Positions 53,319-63,436 of a stretch of DNA of 64,000 bases are shown piece after piece. The position numbers and the translations under genes were made by a program. The notes beneath the pieces are model-generated. The model made no database searches, was not told the origin of the DNA, and saw only the letters and a program-made list of their open reading frames with translations. Position 1 is the first letter of the stretch, and every line of letters begins with the position of its first letter. This DNA is from CAYUQT01 sp964596165 (lineage in GTDB: Bacteria > Planctomycetota > Phycisphaerae > UBA1845 > JAFGLZ01): NCBI GenBank assembly GCA_964596165.1, contig CAZQTW010000025.1:1-64000 (forward strand), in the 5' to 3' direction.

Positions 53319-55134
53319 TCGTGTAGACGGCCTCGTTCTTCGTCTTCGCATGGGCCGTACGGCTCAGTGTCGTCTCGGGCACGGCGAAGCGGAGCTCGAT
53401 CACGTCGCCCGGCTTGAGCTCGTCGAAGGCCTGATATCGGCCCGTCATCGCCAACCGCCGTTCCTGGGCGTTCACGGTGCAACGGAATTGTCGTTGGTTG
53501 ATCCACGGTGGGATGCGAACCGCAATGCGCCTGGCCGTCTTGTTGCGGATGACGACCCGTCCTTCATGGGGCAGATGGCTGTCGATGTCCAGCCACGGCG
53601 CGGCGCGATTCAGCAACAGGTTCACCTGGGCCTGATCGCCCTGGCAACGGGTGATGGCCTCCCATGCGTAATACAGACCGCGCGTGGCGTTGGCGGTGCA
53701 ACATTGCATGGTGCGGGCCACCAGCGAATGGTCCGGCATGAGATAAGAGGCGTAGATTCCGAGCATTCTGTCGAGCACACTGTCCGTGCACACCTGCCGG
53801 GGATGCCCGGTCGGCTGAGTCTGCGGTTGCTGCGCGGCAATCTGTTCGAGGAGGTCGCGGCGCGTGTACTGCCCCTCCGCCAGGTGATTGCGGATGATCC
53901 GATCGGCATCCTCCCAGTAGTCGCCCAGCCCCGCGTCGCTCATCTTCACGGTCATGGCGATCAGGTCGCCGAGCATGCATCCTTCCATTGAAGGGCGGTC
54001 GGCCGGCCAGGTCGGCATGAATCCGATCTCATGAATGCCGTACGTGCGCATCTGTTCGTACGACGACCGCACGAGGTCGCAAGCGCGTGAGTCGCCGGCC
54101 ACCAGCCCGTATTCGAGCAAACCGCGCAGCGCGATCGCCCGGGCGTGGAAGTGGCTGTCGACGTGCCCCTGCTCACTGCCGGCAACCCGCGGCGGATCGG
54201 CCGGATGACCCCAGAACTTCGGCTTGCTGATAAACCGCGCGATCTGTGCGGCAGATTCCAGCACCTGCTCGTCGCCGCTCTGGCTTGCCCACATCGCCAG
54301 GCCCCGCAGGGGATAGCCGAAGTAGGCCACCACGCTTCCTTCGCCGCCCTCGTGTTCGCTGCGGGGTTCGTCGGTGTTGAGCCAGCCGGACCGCGGGCGG
54401 GTGAACGGATGGCCCGTCTTGCCGCCTTCCGGATAATAGGCGTAGGTCTTGCCGGTGGCCGGGTCCTGTTTCTTGATGGTCTCGCGCGCCAAGCCGCGAG
54501 CGATCTTCTCGACCAGGTCGGCACAGGGCGTGATCCCCGCGGCATTTCTCACGGCCAGGGCCGTCAGCAGAATGCCCGTCGTGCCGGGGATCGCATAGTC
54601 TTGTGGCTGGGTCTTGTAACCCTTGTCGGCATAGGCATCCAGGTGCCACGGGCGTTTCGGGTTGTACTTGGCGTAGTAGAGGCCGTCCTCGGGTGATACG
54701 AAACTCATCACCGCCTTGAGCAGCCCTTGCTCGATTTCCAGATACTTGTTGCTCCCGCACGCGTTGCGGAGCAGCGTCATGCAGTCGAGGAATTTCGGGG
54801 CGCACTCGACATCGCACCCGCTGTGCTTAAGGTAGGGAGGCCGGTTGCACCAGAAGACCTCGAACCACATCAGGAAGTCGTCGTTCGCATCGCTCGTGCC
54901 GGCGATGCCGTGCAGCGCGAGTTCCGCCCGTTCGGCGAGGTCCAGCGTATCCGGAACGACGGCCTCGTAGGTGGTGCCGGGGTACGGACTGGTGATTCTG
55001 CTTGTCGGCGGCTTGGCCGCCGTCGCGACTCCGGTGGCTTGTTCCGAGCCGCGGGCCAAACCACAGGCCAATGCGCCGCCCGCGACTGTTGCCTGAAGAA
55101 ATCCGCGACGACTCAACCCTTCTGATGGAGTCAT
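53167..55134 (-). CDS. Tat-exported GH127-like (beta-L-arabinofuranosidase-like) protein
   Basis: 655 aa. Twin-arginine start MTPSEGLSRRGFLQATVAGGALACG; GAAGGA lies eight bases upstream. The core is an (alpha/alpha) barrel as in GH127/DUF1680 proteins, with the C478-C479 pair in MQCCTANATRGLYYAWEAI, equivalent to the CCPPN region where a Cys is nucleophile in characterised GH127. Then a beta-sandwich IDSHLPHEGRVVIRNKTARRIAVRIPPW. The catalytic context differs from classic CCPPN, so activity is not certain. Its 3' end is duplicated downstream. Confidence 0.78.
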   Translation of the reverse strand: MTPSEGLSRRGFLQATVAGGALACGLARGSEQATGVATAAKPPTSRITSPYPGTTYEAVVPDTLDLAERAELALHGIAGTSDANDDFLMWFEVFWCNRPPYLKHSGCDVECAPKFLDCMTLLRNACGSNKYLEIEQGLLKAVMSFVSPEDGLYYAKYNPKRPWHLDAYADKGYKTQPQDYAIPGTTGILLTALAVRNAAGITPCADLVEKIARGLARETIKKQDPATGKTYAYYPEGGKTGHPFTRPRSGWLNTDEPRSEHEGGEGSVVAYFGYPLRGLAMWASQSGDEQVLESAAQIARFISKPKFWGHPADPPRVAGSEQGHVDSHFHARAIALRGLLEYGLVAGDSRACDLVRSSYEQMRTYGIHEIGFMPTWPADRPSMEGCMLGDLIAMTVKMSDAGLGDYWEDADRIIRNHLAEGQYTRRDLLEQIAAQQPQTQPTGHPRQVCTDSVLDRMLGIYASYLMPDHSLVARTMQCCTANATRGLYYAWEAITRCQGDQAQVNLLLNRAAPWLDIDSHLPHEGRVVIRNKTARRIAVRIPPWINQRQFRCTVNAQERRLAMTGRYQAFDELKPGDVIELRFAVPETTLSRTAHAKTKNEAVYTITMRGKTATKIAPRHGAPGVYPMYDRDYMLKPAAPMKTVRRWVPDAVARW

Positions 55135-55305
55135 GTGCGCCGTCCTTCGATTGTCACCAGAGGACTATCTCGCGTCAGGCTAACCCGAGGTCCTCATGTT
55201 ACCAGCTTGCAAGAGGCCGGAACAGCGAGGCACACGCCGCTACGGAGACTCCGACCGCTACAAAGGCGAAGATCGGTACACACACAAAGACCGCCTGAGG
55301 AGGAC

Positions 55306-58154
55306 TCAGGGGTGATAGAACAGGATGGTGCCGTTGTCGCCGACGGCGAAGACCCGGGTCGGCCCGTTGCTCCAGACGCCGTAGAGGTGCTCCGTGGTGC
55401 CGCTGGGCATCATCAACCAGTTTGAGCCGTCGTAGTGCAGTATCGTGCCGGTATCGCCTACGGCATAGATGTCGGAGGCGCTGTTTCCATGGACGCAATA
55501 GAGGTTCTTGCTGCCGTAGGCCGTGCCGGACCAGTTCGATCCGTCATAGCGCTGGACCCTGCCGGACATGCCCACGGCGTAGACGTTGTTGTTGGCGGTG
55601 CCCCAGACGCTGTAAAGGTCCATGGTGGTGCCGCTCGTCATCCCTTCCCAACTTCCACCGGAGTATCGACGAATGGCTCCGTTTGAGCCGACGGCGAAGA
55701 TGTCGTCGGCCGCGGCGGCCCAGATGCCGAAGAGGTTGTTGGCCGTGCCGGTATTCACCGACGACCATGTCGAACCGTTATAGGTGGCGACGTAACCGCC
55801 TCCGATCGCGCCGAACACATTGCCGGCGTCGATGCCATGGACCGCATAGATGGTGTCGCTGACTCCGCTGACCATCGTGCTCCACGTCGAGCCGTTGTAG
55901 TGGGTGACCGCGCCCGAGTTCCCAACCGCGAAGACGTCGCTCGCGGCCGATCCCCATACCCCCCGCAACGTGAGTGGCGTATTGCTCACCATGGGCGACC
56001 ACGAGGTCCCGTCGTAGTGCAGAACCGTCCCTCCCACCCCCACTGCAAATATGTTGGTGGCGCTGGTTCCCCACACCGCCCAGAGTCGGCTCGTGACGCC
56101 GCTGGTCATCGGGTACCACCCGGGCGGTAGGCGCGTGAACGTCGCCGAACGGATCGAGCTGTCGATCGCGCCCGGCTTCCAGGCCATGGCCTTCACGGTC
56201 GTGGTCGCCGTCAATGCAAGCGGGACCGTGTAGACCGTGCCGGTCGTCGGCGTGGGATCGCTCCCGTTCGTGGTGTATCGGATCTCCGCGCCGGATGTCG
56301 TGCACGACATGGTCACATTGACCGATTCGATATACACCCCGCCGTCGGGGCTGAAGGTCGGCGTGGCCACCTCTTCCCGCCGGGTGTACGTTTCCGAACT
56401 GACCGTGCTGTCGATCAGGTCCGGCTTGTACGCGAAGGCCTTGATCGTCGTCGTCTCGGTCAGGTGAATCGGCGCGCTGTAGAAGGCGCCGTGCGTGGCC
56501 GTCGGCGTGCTGCCGTCCGTCGTGTAGACGATGATCGCCCCCGGCGTGGCACACGACAGAGTCACATCAAGCGAATAGTCGTAGCTGCTCGTCAGAGGAT
56601 TGTGCACGGGAGTGGACACTTGAGTCTGCTGCGTGAAGGTCCCGGAAGCCACCACGCTGTCGATCATCCCGTCCACCAGGGCAATCGCCTTGATCGTCGT
56701 GGTGCTCGTCACGTGAATGGGGGAACTATAGAACGTTCCATGGCTCGACGAAGGCGTGCTGCCGTCGGTCGTGTAGATGATCGTCGCGCCGATGGTCGTG
56801 CACGATATCGTCACGTCGGTTGAGCCGCTGAAGGTGCCTGCCGGCGGTGTGAACTCGGGCGTGGTTACCTGCCCCTGCTGCGTGAACGTCGCCGAGACCA
56901 CCTCGCTGTCCGTCCGGCCGGTCACGCGGGCGATGGCCCGAACCGTCGTGGTTGCGGTCAAGTGGATGGGCGACGTGTAGACCGTTCCGTTGGAGCCGGA
57001 AGGCGTGCTCCCGTCGGTCGTGTAGATGATCGTTGCCCCCGGCGTCGAACAACTCAGCGTCACGTCCCTCGAGTCGACGAAATACCCTCCGCTGGGATTG
57101 AAGACCGGGGCCGACACCTGTCCGAGCTTCGTGTAGATTGCCGAGCCGACCGGGCTGATGGTCATCCCTGCCTTCCACGCGATGGCCATGACAATGGCCG
57201 TGTCGGTCAGGCGGATCGGTCCGCTGTAGACCGTTCCGTGCGACATCGAGGGAACGCTCCCGTCGGTCGTGTAGCAGATCGTTGCGCCCGGCGTCGCACA
57301 CGACAGCGTGNNNNNNNNNNNNNNNNNNNNNNNNNNNNNNNNNNNNNNNNNNNNNNNNNNNNNNNNNNNNNNNNNNNNNNNNNNNNNNNNNNNNNNNNNN
57401 NNNNNNNNNNGCTCCCGTCGGTCGTGTAGCAGATCGTTGCGCCCGGCGTCGCACACGACAGCGTGATGTCCGTCGATGCGATGAACGTTCCCGGCGACGG
57501 CGAGAAGGTGGGCGTCGCCACCGGGTTGGGTCGGGTGAATGTTGCCATGGCGACCAGACTGCCGAGCATCCCATCCTTGCAGGCGGCGGCCTTGAGCGTC
57601 GTCGTACTCGTCAATTGGATGGGACCTTGATAGGTGATTCCGCTGGAACACGACGGCTCGCTGCCGTCGGTCGTGTACAGAATGGTTGCGTCCGGCGTGG
57701 CGGATGAGACGGCCACTTCAACCGACTCGGTGAAAACCCCGCCGGGGGGCGTGAATGTCGGCGTGCCGACCCGCTCCCGCATCGTGAATGTCGCAACCGC
57801 CTCCTCGCTTTCGGGCAGCCACTCCTTGTAGGCAACGGCGCGAATCGTCGCGCTGTCGGTCAGCAGAATCGGTCCGCTGTATATCGTGCCTCTCGTCTTC
57901 GACGGCGAGAGACCGTCCATCGTGTAGACGATCAACGTTCCCGGCACGCCGCACGAGATGGAGACATAGAAAGGTTCGGCGAACTCTCCTCCCCCAGGGT
58001 CAAACGTCGGGGCGGGCACGGGAGGCCACGGCAGACAGCCGGTGCTAAACAAAAGACCTATCCAACACAGGCAGTAACCCCTGCGCAGCCGTCGACCCTC
58101 GCTACAGGGAGCGCTCGCCCGCAGAACGATCTCGGTCTGTTCAGACGTCACCAT
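55306..58154 (-). CDS. Lipoprotein with seven CHB_HEX_C-like repeats and a seven-bladed propeller (assembly gap inside)
   Basis: The coding frame is split by 100 N but continues in frame if the identical 55-mers at the gap edges are overlapped, giving 897 aa. Order: basic N-terminus, hydrophobic run and lipobox FSTGC (Cys 40); seven 80-residue domains each beginning V-x-x-P-x-F-x-P and containing IxYTTDGSxP and TTTIKAxA, the chitobiase/beta-hexosaminidase C-terminal (CHB_HEX_C_1) pattern; then seven 40-residue blades with LWAVWGTS, NIFAVG, GTVLHYDGTSW. Surface exposure and binding to a polymer are inferred. The number of middle repeats is uncertain because of the gap. Confidence 0.8.
57311..57410. 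other. Assembly gap (100 N)
   Basis: Bordered on both sides by the same 55-base sequence (57256-57310 and 57411-57465), as expected when a k=55 graph assembler's contigs are scaffolded without trimming the shared end. The true gap may be negative (minus 55) or may hide one or more repeat units. Confidence 0.95.
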
Positions 58155-58469
58155 GCATCTCTACTCAAACGACGGCTCCAGGTCCGGAGGCTGTGATGCA
58201 ACGCACGGGTGAATTGATGAAGTCTGGCCGCACACAACTCGCCGACGGCGAAACGGCACAGGTTAACCTTCTTGTCACACAATACTTATCGGGATTCGGC
58301 GAGGTGTGCTTGCCCTATATGGGTCACATAAAAAACACGATAAATCCATCATCCGGAATCATTTTCGTTTCCGGGGGGATTCAACTCGAAACGATCAGGG
58401 TCCGATTCTTGATCATATCTTATTTCAGGGAAATAGGTTATCTTGCTTTATCGTACCCGATCGCGGGAA
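58155..58469. other. Intergenic region upstream of the repeat lipoprotein
   Basis: AT-richer than its surroundings, especially about 58270-58460 (AATACTTATC, CACGATAAATCC, TATTTCAGGG). No gene was seen. It may hold the promoter of the repeat lipoprotein and the end of the acyltransferase gene. Confidence 0.45.
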
Positions 58470-59600
58470 TTAGACCCTGACGAATGTCCTCTTTCGATAC
58501 ATGTACCACAGCATCAGCCACAAAACCATGAATGCCGCGAAGGCCTTGAGCAGACCGCCGAACTTGCCGAGGTGGTTAGCCAAGCCGGCGACGAGTGTGT
58601 CGCCAATCGTTCCGAACGGGATGATCCGAGGGGCCATGTAGGCCACGATTGCGTTCATGCCGATGATGACAAACGGGAACGACCAGCGTCGCCAACCCAG
58701 CACGTCGATAACCGCGTAGAACGCGGCGAGGAGCAACAAGCACCAGCCGCCGGACCAGAGCACCATCGAACTCGACCAGATATGCTTGATAATCGGGAAG
58801 GCCTGACCCCAGACGCGGCCAAGGATAAGGCAGCCGATGCCGGCGACTATTAGCCAGCCCACCTTCGCCCAGGGGCGCTTGCCGGACCGCAGGAGGTGTC
58901 CGGCCATCACGCCGAGCAGGACTGTCGCAGCGAAGCCCATGCTGCTGAGGACCCACGTGTACGTGGTGCCGCCGTCAAATCGCCCCAAAACAACGTCGTC
59001 GATGTATCGGGCGAGGTTGGCGGTCGGCTCGATCGTCCCCGCCGCGTGTCCCGGGAAGGGGACGAAGGCCATCAGCAGCCAGTAGCCCACGAGCAGCCCC
59101 GCCATGACGAGGAACTGCACCAGGGCGGATACGTTCAAGAGCAGGATGGACGCTACCAGGTAGCCGCTTGCGATTGACTGGAGCGTGTTGCTGTAAATGC
59201 GCAGAACGGACAGGTCGGCCTTCAACAGATTGCCCTGTGCGATCATGCCTAGGATCCACAGTAAGACAACCCGGCGGACGATCTTCAAGTACACACGGGC
59301 CTTGCCTGCCGTCTCCAGTCGCTTGGCGAACGAAAAGGGCATCGACAGGCCGACAACGAACAGGAACAGCGGCATGATCATGTCCCAGGCCGAGAAGCCG
59401 ATCCAGTCGACGTGGCCCATGTGATACGTGAACCACCCCGGCTGATCCTTCTCGGCCACGAAGAGCCCGACGATCGCGAGGAACACGCCGCGCCCGCCGC
59501 AGATCCAGAACATGTCGAAGCCTCGAAGGGCGTCGATCGACATGAGTCGCTGCGGGATCCCGGCGGATTGAGCAGTTGAGTTCACCTGGATATCCCCCAT
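58470..59600 (-). CDS. Polytopic membrane acyltransferase-like protein (DUF5009/HGSNAT-like)
   Basis: 376 aa with about ten hydrophobic segments. MSIDALRGFDMFWICGGRG at residues 20-38 is the typical opening of DUF5009/heparan-alpha-glucosaminide N-acetyltransferase-like proteins, followed by DWIGFSAWDMIMPLFLFVVGLSMPFSF with the family's conserved His/Asp region. It would transfer acyl groups to sugars at the membrane. No partner enzyme is adjacent. Confidence 0.85.
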   Translation of the reverse strand: MGDIQVNSTAQSAGIPQRLMSIDALRGFDMFWICGGRGVFLAIVGLFVAEKDQPGWFTYHMGHVDWIGFSAWDMIMPLFLFVVGLSMPFSFAKRLETAGKARVYLKIVRRVVLLWILGMIAQGNLLKADLSVLRIYSNTLQSIASGYLVASILLLNVSALVQFLVMAGLLVGYWLLMAFVPFPGHAAGTIEPTANLARYIDDVVLGRFDGGTTYTWVLSSMGFAATVLLGVMAGHLLRSGKRPWAKVGWLIVAGIGCLILGRVWGQAFPIIKHIWSSSMVLWSGGWCLLLLAAFYAVIDVLGWRRWSFPFVIIGMNAIVAYMAPRIIPFGTIGDTLVAGLANHLGKFGGLLKAFAAFMVLWLMLWYMYRKRTFVRV

Positions 59601-60000
59601 CTTGAAGCGTATGACCGATGCGTCGCTCGATTCTCAATCGGTTCCATTCTCCGGGAACCCGATCGCTCCGGCATCATTTCAGTATAAGGTAGTCATGCGT
59701 AGCGCAGTAGTCCCGATTTCGCGAAAGGACGAGCGTTTGCGCGAGTCGTTTCGTCATTCTGGGCCGGACCGTTCCCCTTCGGGTCTGACTTCGGCGAGCT
59801 CCCCTCGATGCACTCGGGGTCTGAACTTGTCGAAGACCGGTTCGGATATCCGGGGCGGGCGTTCCGGCTCGGAAAGACCCCCTCAACCCCCCCCTTTGGT
59901 AAGGGGGGAGATCCGTCGCAACGTCCCCTTTCATGGGATTGCGCTACGTTGTGATTGCTGTGACCTCTGTGGCGGAGAATCGGGGTTGGGGAAGACATCG
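59601..60000. other. Intergenic region with a degenerate repeat tract
   Basis: No gene. Copy of the CTTCGGGTCT/CTTCGGCGAGCTC repeat at 59768-59860, followed by a CCCCCCCTTTGGTAAGGGGGG hairpin near 59890-59912. Confidence 0.55.
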
Positions 60001-60858
60001 TCACGACACCAGGGCATGGTTCATCAGGCTGAGTTTGTCGAAGAGCTTGACGCGGCGCGGGTCGCGTGGCTCGCACGGATCGCAGCAGAACAGCAGGCCG
60101 TCGTTCTGGGCTCGCGCGCGGATGCGACTCAACAACAACTCCAGGCGGCGGGCGACCTCGTCGACCACGCCGCTGCTCGCGCCCACGCCCGTGTTGATCA
60201 GGATGACGTCGCTCTCGACGAGCCCGTGATATTCCGGCTGGAGCTGGATTCGCGAGGCGATCTCGGCGCCGATGGGCGAATCGAGAAAATTGCGAAGCTG
60301 TGTCTCGTCGACCTCGAGTCGTTCGCCCGCGATCTCGCTCCATGAACCGGCGGGGCTGTCCCGGATGGCCAAGACACCGCCGCTGTCGCCCATCGGGTCC
60401 TCACCGAACAGTCCGAAGATCTCCGCGGCAAACGAGGCCGTATCTTCCATCACTTTCTTCAAGGCAATGGCCGCCTGTTCGGGCGTGCGGAAGACGTCGT
60501 GCACGTCCGCGGGCGACGGCATGACGAAGACCCGCCGGTCGTAGGGATAGGCGTAGCGCAACGCCGGGTCGCCGTCGGCCTCGAGGAGCACGATTTCTCT
60601 CGACGGCGTCATGCGGAGTCGCTGAAGGGGTTCCGCGATTGCCTCGAAGGAGCGGTCCGCGCAGTAGGTCACGCACTGCCAACTGGCGAGATCGGATTGA
60701 TCCGGCGGAGGCACGAGGCGCAGTGGAGGCCTCTCGTCCTCGATGCCCGGCACGAGGCGGATGTGATGGGGTTTCTGGCACATGGCCTCGCGAGCCATGA
60801 GGTTGACCAGACAGGTCTTGCCGGCCCGCGGAGGGCCGGAGACAAAAATGACCTTCAC
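60001..60858 (-). CDS. P-loop NTPase of unknown function
   Basis: 285 aa from the GTG at 60858. Walker A near the N-terminus: VSGPPRAGKTC (Gly 8 to Thr 15). A plausible Walker B is EIVLLEADGD around residue 85-94. The C-terminal part has SSGVVDEVARRLELLLSRIRARAQ and FCCDPCEPRDPRR. Seen residues fit a small GTPase-like or nucleotide-dependent carrier, with no specific family recognised. It ends just past the upstream intergenic repeat; the pilin-like gene is 226 bases upstream on the same strand. Confidence 0.7.
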   Translation of the reverse strand: MKVIFVSGPPRAGKTCLVNLMAREAMCQKPHHIRLVPGIEDERPPLRLVPPPDQSDLASWQCVTYCADRSFEAIAEPLQRLRMTPSREIVLLEADGDPALRYAYPYDRRVFVMPSPADVHDVFRTPEQAAIALKKVMEDTASFAAEIFGLFGEDPMGDSGGVLAIRDSPAGSWSEIAGERLEVDETQLRNFLDSPIGAEIASRIQLQPEYHGLVESDVILINTGVGASSGVVDEVARRLELLLSRIRARAQNDGLLFCCDPCEPRDPRRVKLFDKLSLMNHALVS

Positions 60859-61084
60859 AACGCCCAAACGTGGACTCCCGTACACCCCCCCTGACGGCCG
60901 CACCTCTTGATCATAGGCACATGGTGCTCCAGTTGCCAGCTTGGAATCGGTCCCACCATGAACTGATGATTCTGGCGCACAAGGTCTTAGGTCCGCGCAG
61001 CATGTGAGAAAACCTTGGAAATGCCCCCTGCCTCGGCGCTCAGCTACCGCACGTATGAGCGGGGAGGCCTTGCCCTGAGCCGGT

Positions 61085-61861
61085 CTACGGCGAGTCCTTC
61101 ACGCCGTTGAGATCCCAATCCTCGTTGAGTCGAACAAACAGATTGCCGGTGCTCTCCTGCTGGTAGGCCACGAGTTCCACGTGCCCGTCACCGAAAAGTA
61201 GGTTGACTCGCCCGTAGTGACGATCGTCGAAGTGGGCGTAGCCGTCGGGTCCGGGTTCGGCTTGTCCGCCCGCGATGTAGCTGGTTACCTCTCCGTTGCC
61301 CTGGGCGTCGTATCGCATTCGGGCATCGCCCAGCAGCGGCAATTCGAGTGGAATGTTCTCGAGCGTGGACGGACTGTTCGGATCGGGTTGCGAGGTGATG
61401 CCGCCTGATCGCCGCATGGTCCCGTAGGACCACGCCGGCAGATAGACGCGGTAATGGCCTGTATGGTTCTCTTCCTTGGGCATCAACGGGCAGTTGAAGT
61501 AGTAGAAATAGTGGGATCCGATGCCGCGCCGGTTGTATTGCACCGGAAAGGACTCGTTCGGTTCCAGAGGCGCCTTGCGACGGTAGAGCTGCTCGCCCAG
61601 GAGTTCGGCCCAGCCCAGTCTGCAGTTAGCGACTATGTTGGGATCGAACTCGGCCACCGGGAGCTGGCTTCCGAAATCGTTCGTGTAGGTAATGATGGCC
61701 ATTCCCATGTCGTGCAACCGCGCGCCGCAGGCGGTGGCCTTCGCCTGGGCTCGGGCCCGGGAGAGGGAAGGGGTCAGTATCGATATGAGCAGACTGATGA
61801 TGGCGACTACCGTGAGTAGCTCGATGAGAGTGAAGGCTCGCCTGTGACAGCCATGCACCAT
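61085..61861 (-). CDS. Type II secretion/type IV pilin-like protein (prepilin N-terminus)
   Basis: 258 aa. CHRRAFTLIELLTVVAIISLLISILTPSLSRAR is a textbook prepilin cleavage site: basic lead, then F-T-L-I-E with Glu at mature position 5, and a long hydrophobic helix. The C-terminus has VNLLFGDGHVELVAYQ, the H-x-DGH-type ending common in planctomycete proteins of the DUF1559/pseudopilin group. The ATG at 61861 has GGAGG five bases upstream. It diverges from an unknown secreted protein. Confidence 0.87.
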   Translation of the reverse strand: MVHGCHRRAFTLIELLTVVAIISLLISILTPSLSRARAQAKATACGARLHDMGMAIITYTNDFGSQLPVAEFDPNIVANCRLGWAELLGEQLYRRKAPLEPNESFPVQYNRRGIGSHYFYYFNCPLMPKEENHTGHYRVYLPAWSYGTMRRSGGITSQPDPNSPSTLENIPLELPLLGDARMRYDAQGNGEVTSYIAGGQAEPGPDGYAHFDDRHYGRVNLLFGDGHVELVAYQQESTGNLFVRLNEDWDLNGVKDSP

Positions 61862-61957
61862 GTGAACCTCCATCTCCGCCGGGCCGGAGTCCTCTGGTCG
61901 AAACCGATCGGCGCCCCTATGATGATAGCTATGCAATCGGCCATTTTCCAAAATGTT

Positions 61958-63070
61958 ATGAGAAAACGGAGCGGAGCGGGGACCGGCCTCGTCCGGACGT
62001 CCGTTTTTCGCGTCATTTCGCTTGTCGTAACGGGGGTGTTTGCGGTCGCGGGCCCGAGAGAGGCGGTCTCAGCCGGTATGTCTTCCCGGCCGGAGCACCC
62101 GGTCGGACCGTTGAACTTCGTGCAATTCGACGATTGCGCGGCCAGGTTCGCCGACGCCCTGCGGCGGTGGCCGGTCGTCGACCGGACCGAATCGCCCGTC
62201 CTTCTTGCCAGTCCTCGCTGGACGAATGAGACGTCGGTGGTTGTGAAGGACGGACCGGCGTTTGCCGTCCGACTGGGCGAGGCCATCACGATGCGCAGCG
62301 GCTCCAAGGTTCAAATCGCCTCGCCCGGTGCGGCGGGATGTCAGTACGCCACGGAGTTGGCGCTGGTATCGGCCAGCGACAGCCGGGATCAGCCGATCCT
62401 CGTCTTGAGGTTCAGCGTGACGCGGGCGGGACTGGGATCTCCGGTGTTGGAGGAGGTGTATACGGTCCGCACGCTGCCGTCGACGCGGCCGGTGTTCTCA
62501 TTTTTCGGCCCCCCGGCGAGCCGCCCGAGTGAGCGCCTCCGCGCCGCGCAGACGAGGCCGACCAGCCGACCGAGAGGAATCACCCGTGCGCCGGGGACCG
62601 CGCCGTCGACGCGGCCGGCATTCTCGCTCTTCGGCCGGCCGGCCGAGCGCCTCCGCACGGCGCAATCGGCGCCGGCGAGTCGGCCGGCGCCTTCGCTCTT
62701 CGGTTCACCCGCCCGCCGTCCGAGCGGGGGCCTCCGCGCGGCGCAGACGGCGCCAAGCGATCGCATCATCGCGTTTCAGCATGGGAAGGTGCTCTTGAAG
62801 GCGGGTGGGGTTCAACAGCGAGTGACGGTCCTTGGCGAACGGACGTGGCGCGACGGTTCGGGCCGGCTTTGTGTTGAGTTGAAGCTGGAGAGCCGGCCGA
62901 CCGACACCACAATCGATGTTGCCGGCCGGTACACCAGCGCAAGGGACAACCGCCCCATGCGGTTGCCCCAGGCGATCCGCGTGAAGGTCCCGGCGACGAA
63001 TCCGACAACCTGCACGATCCCATTTCCCAAGACCGCCACGAAATACGAGTTGACCATCACGGCACCGTAA
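61958..63070 (+). CDS. Secreted protein with repeats, unknown function
   Basis: 370 aa. Signal-like start SVFRVISLVVTGVFAVAG. After an N-terminal domain (residues about 40-165) come three degenerate repeats rich in Pro, Arg, Ala and Ser, each with F-S-x-F/L-F-G and R-L-R-x-A-Q (for example FSFFGPPASRPSERLRAAQ), then a C-terminal beta-sandwich of about 95 residues (VLLKAGGVQQRVTVLGERTWRDG ... TKYELTITAP). The repeats probably act as a spacer. No family recognised. Divergent promoter region with the pilin-like gene, 96 bases. Confidence 0.65.
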   Translation: MRKRSGAGTGLVRTSVFRVISLVVTGVFAVAGPREAVSAGMSSRPEHPVGPLNFVQFDDCAARFADALRRWPVVDRTESPVLLASPRWTNETSVVVKDGPAFAVRLGEAITMRSGSKVQIASPGAAGCQYATELALVSASDSRDQPILVLRFSVTRAGLGSPVLEEVYTVRTLPSTRPVFSFFGPPASRPSERLRAAQTRPTSRPRGITRAPGTAPSTRPAFSLFGRPAERLRTAQSAPASRPAPSLFGSPARRPSGGLRAAQTAPSDRIIAFQHGKVLLKAGGVQQRVTVLGERTWRDGSGRLCVELKLESRPTDTTIDVAGRYTSARDNRPMRLPQAIRVKVPATNPTTCTIPFPKTATKYELTITAP

Positions 63071-63436
63071 TTGCTCCGAGCCGGGCTTGTCTTCGACCCT
63101 GAGGCTCCCCACGCCGGTCATCCTGATCAGGTGTCTCGTCACGCGGACCAGGCCGGGCTGAGGACAGCCCGGTTCGGCGAACTCGCTTCACCCGGACGGG
63201 CGACCTGCCGAACCGGCGTGTTCCCACGCGGGCCTTCCCCTTCGGGCGTGTCCCCACGCCGGTCATCCTGATCAGGTGTCTCGTCACGCGGACCAGGCCG
63301 GGCTGNNNNNNNNNNNNNNNNNNNNNNNNNNNNNNNNNNNNNNNNNNNNNNNNNNNNNNNNNNNNNNNNNNNNNNNNNNNNNNNNNNNNNNNNNNNNNNN
63401 NNNNNAGGACAGCCCGGTTCGGCTTGAGACGCGCCC
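63071..63436. repeat. Repeat-rich region with an assembly gap
   Basis: Not coding. A 55-base segment occurs at 63106-63160 and again at 63251-63305, just before the N run. It includes the CCGGGCTG hairpin also seen near 38684. The right edge (63406) continues exactly as copy 1 continues after 63160 for 17 bases. Confidence 0.8.
63306..63405. other. Assembly gap (100 N)
   Basis: If the flanks are joined directly, the CCGGGCTG-AGGA-CAGCCCGG hairpin repeat is restored without extra bases, as in copy 1 at 63153-63172. The gap may therefore be zero length. Confidence 0.95.
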
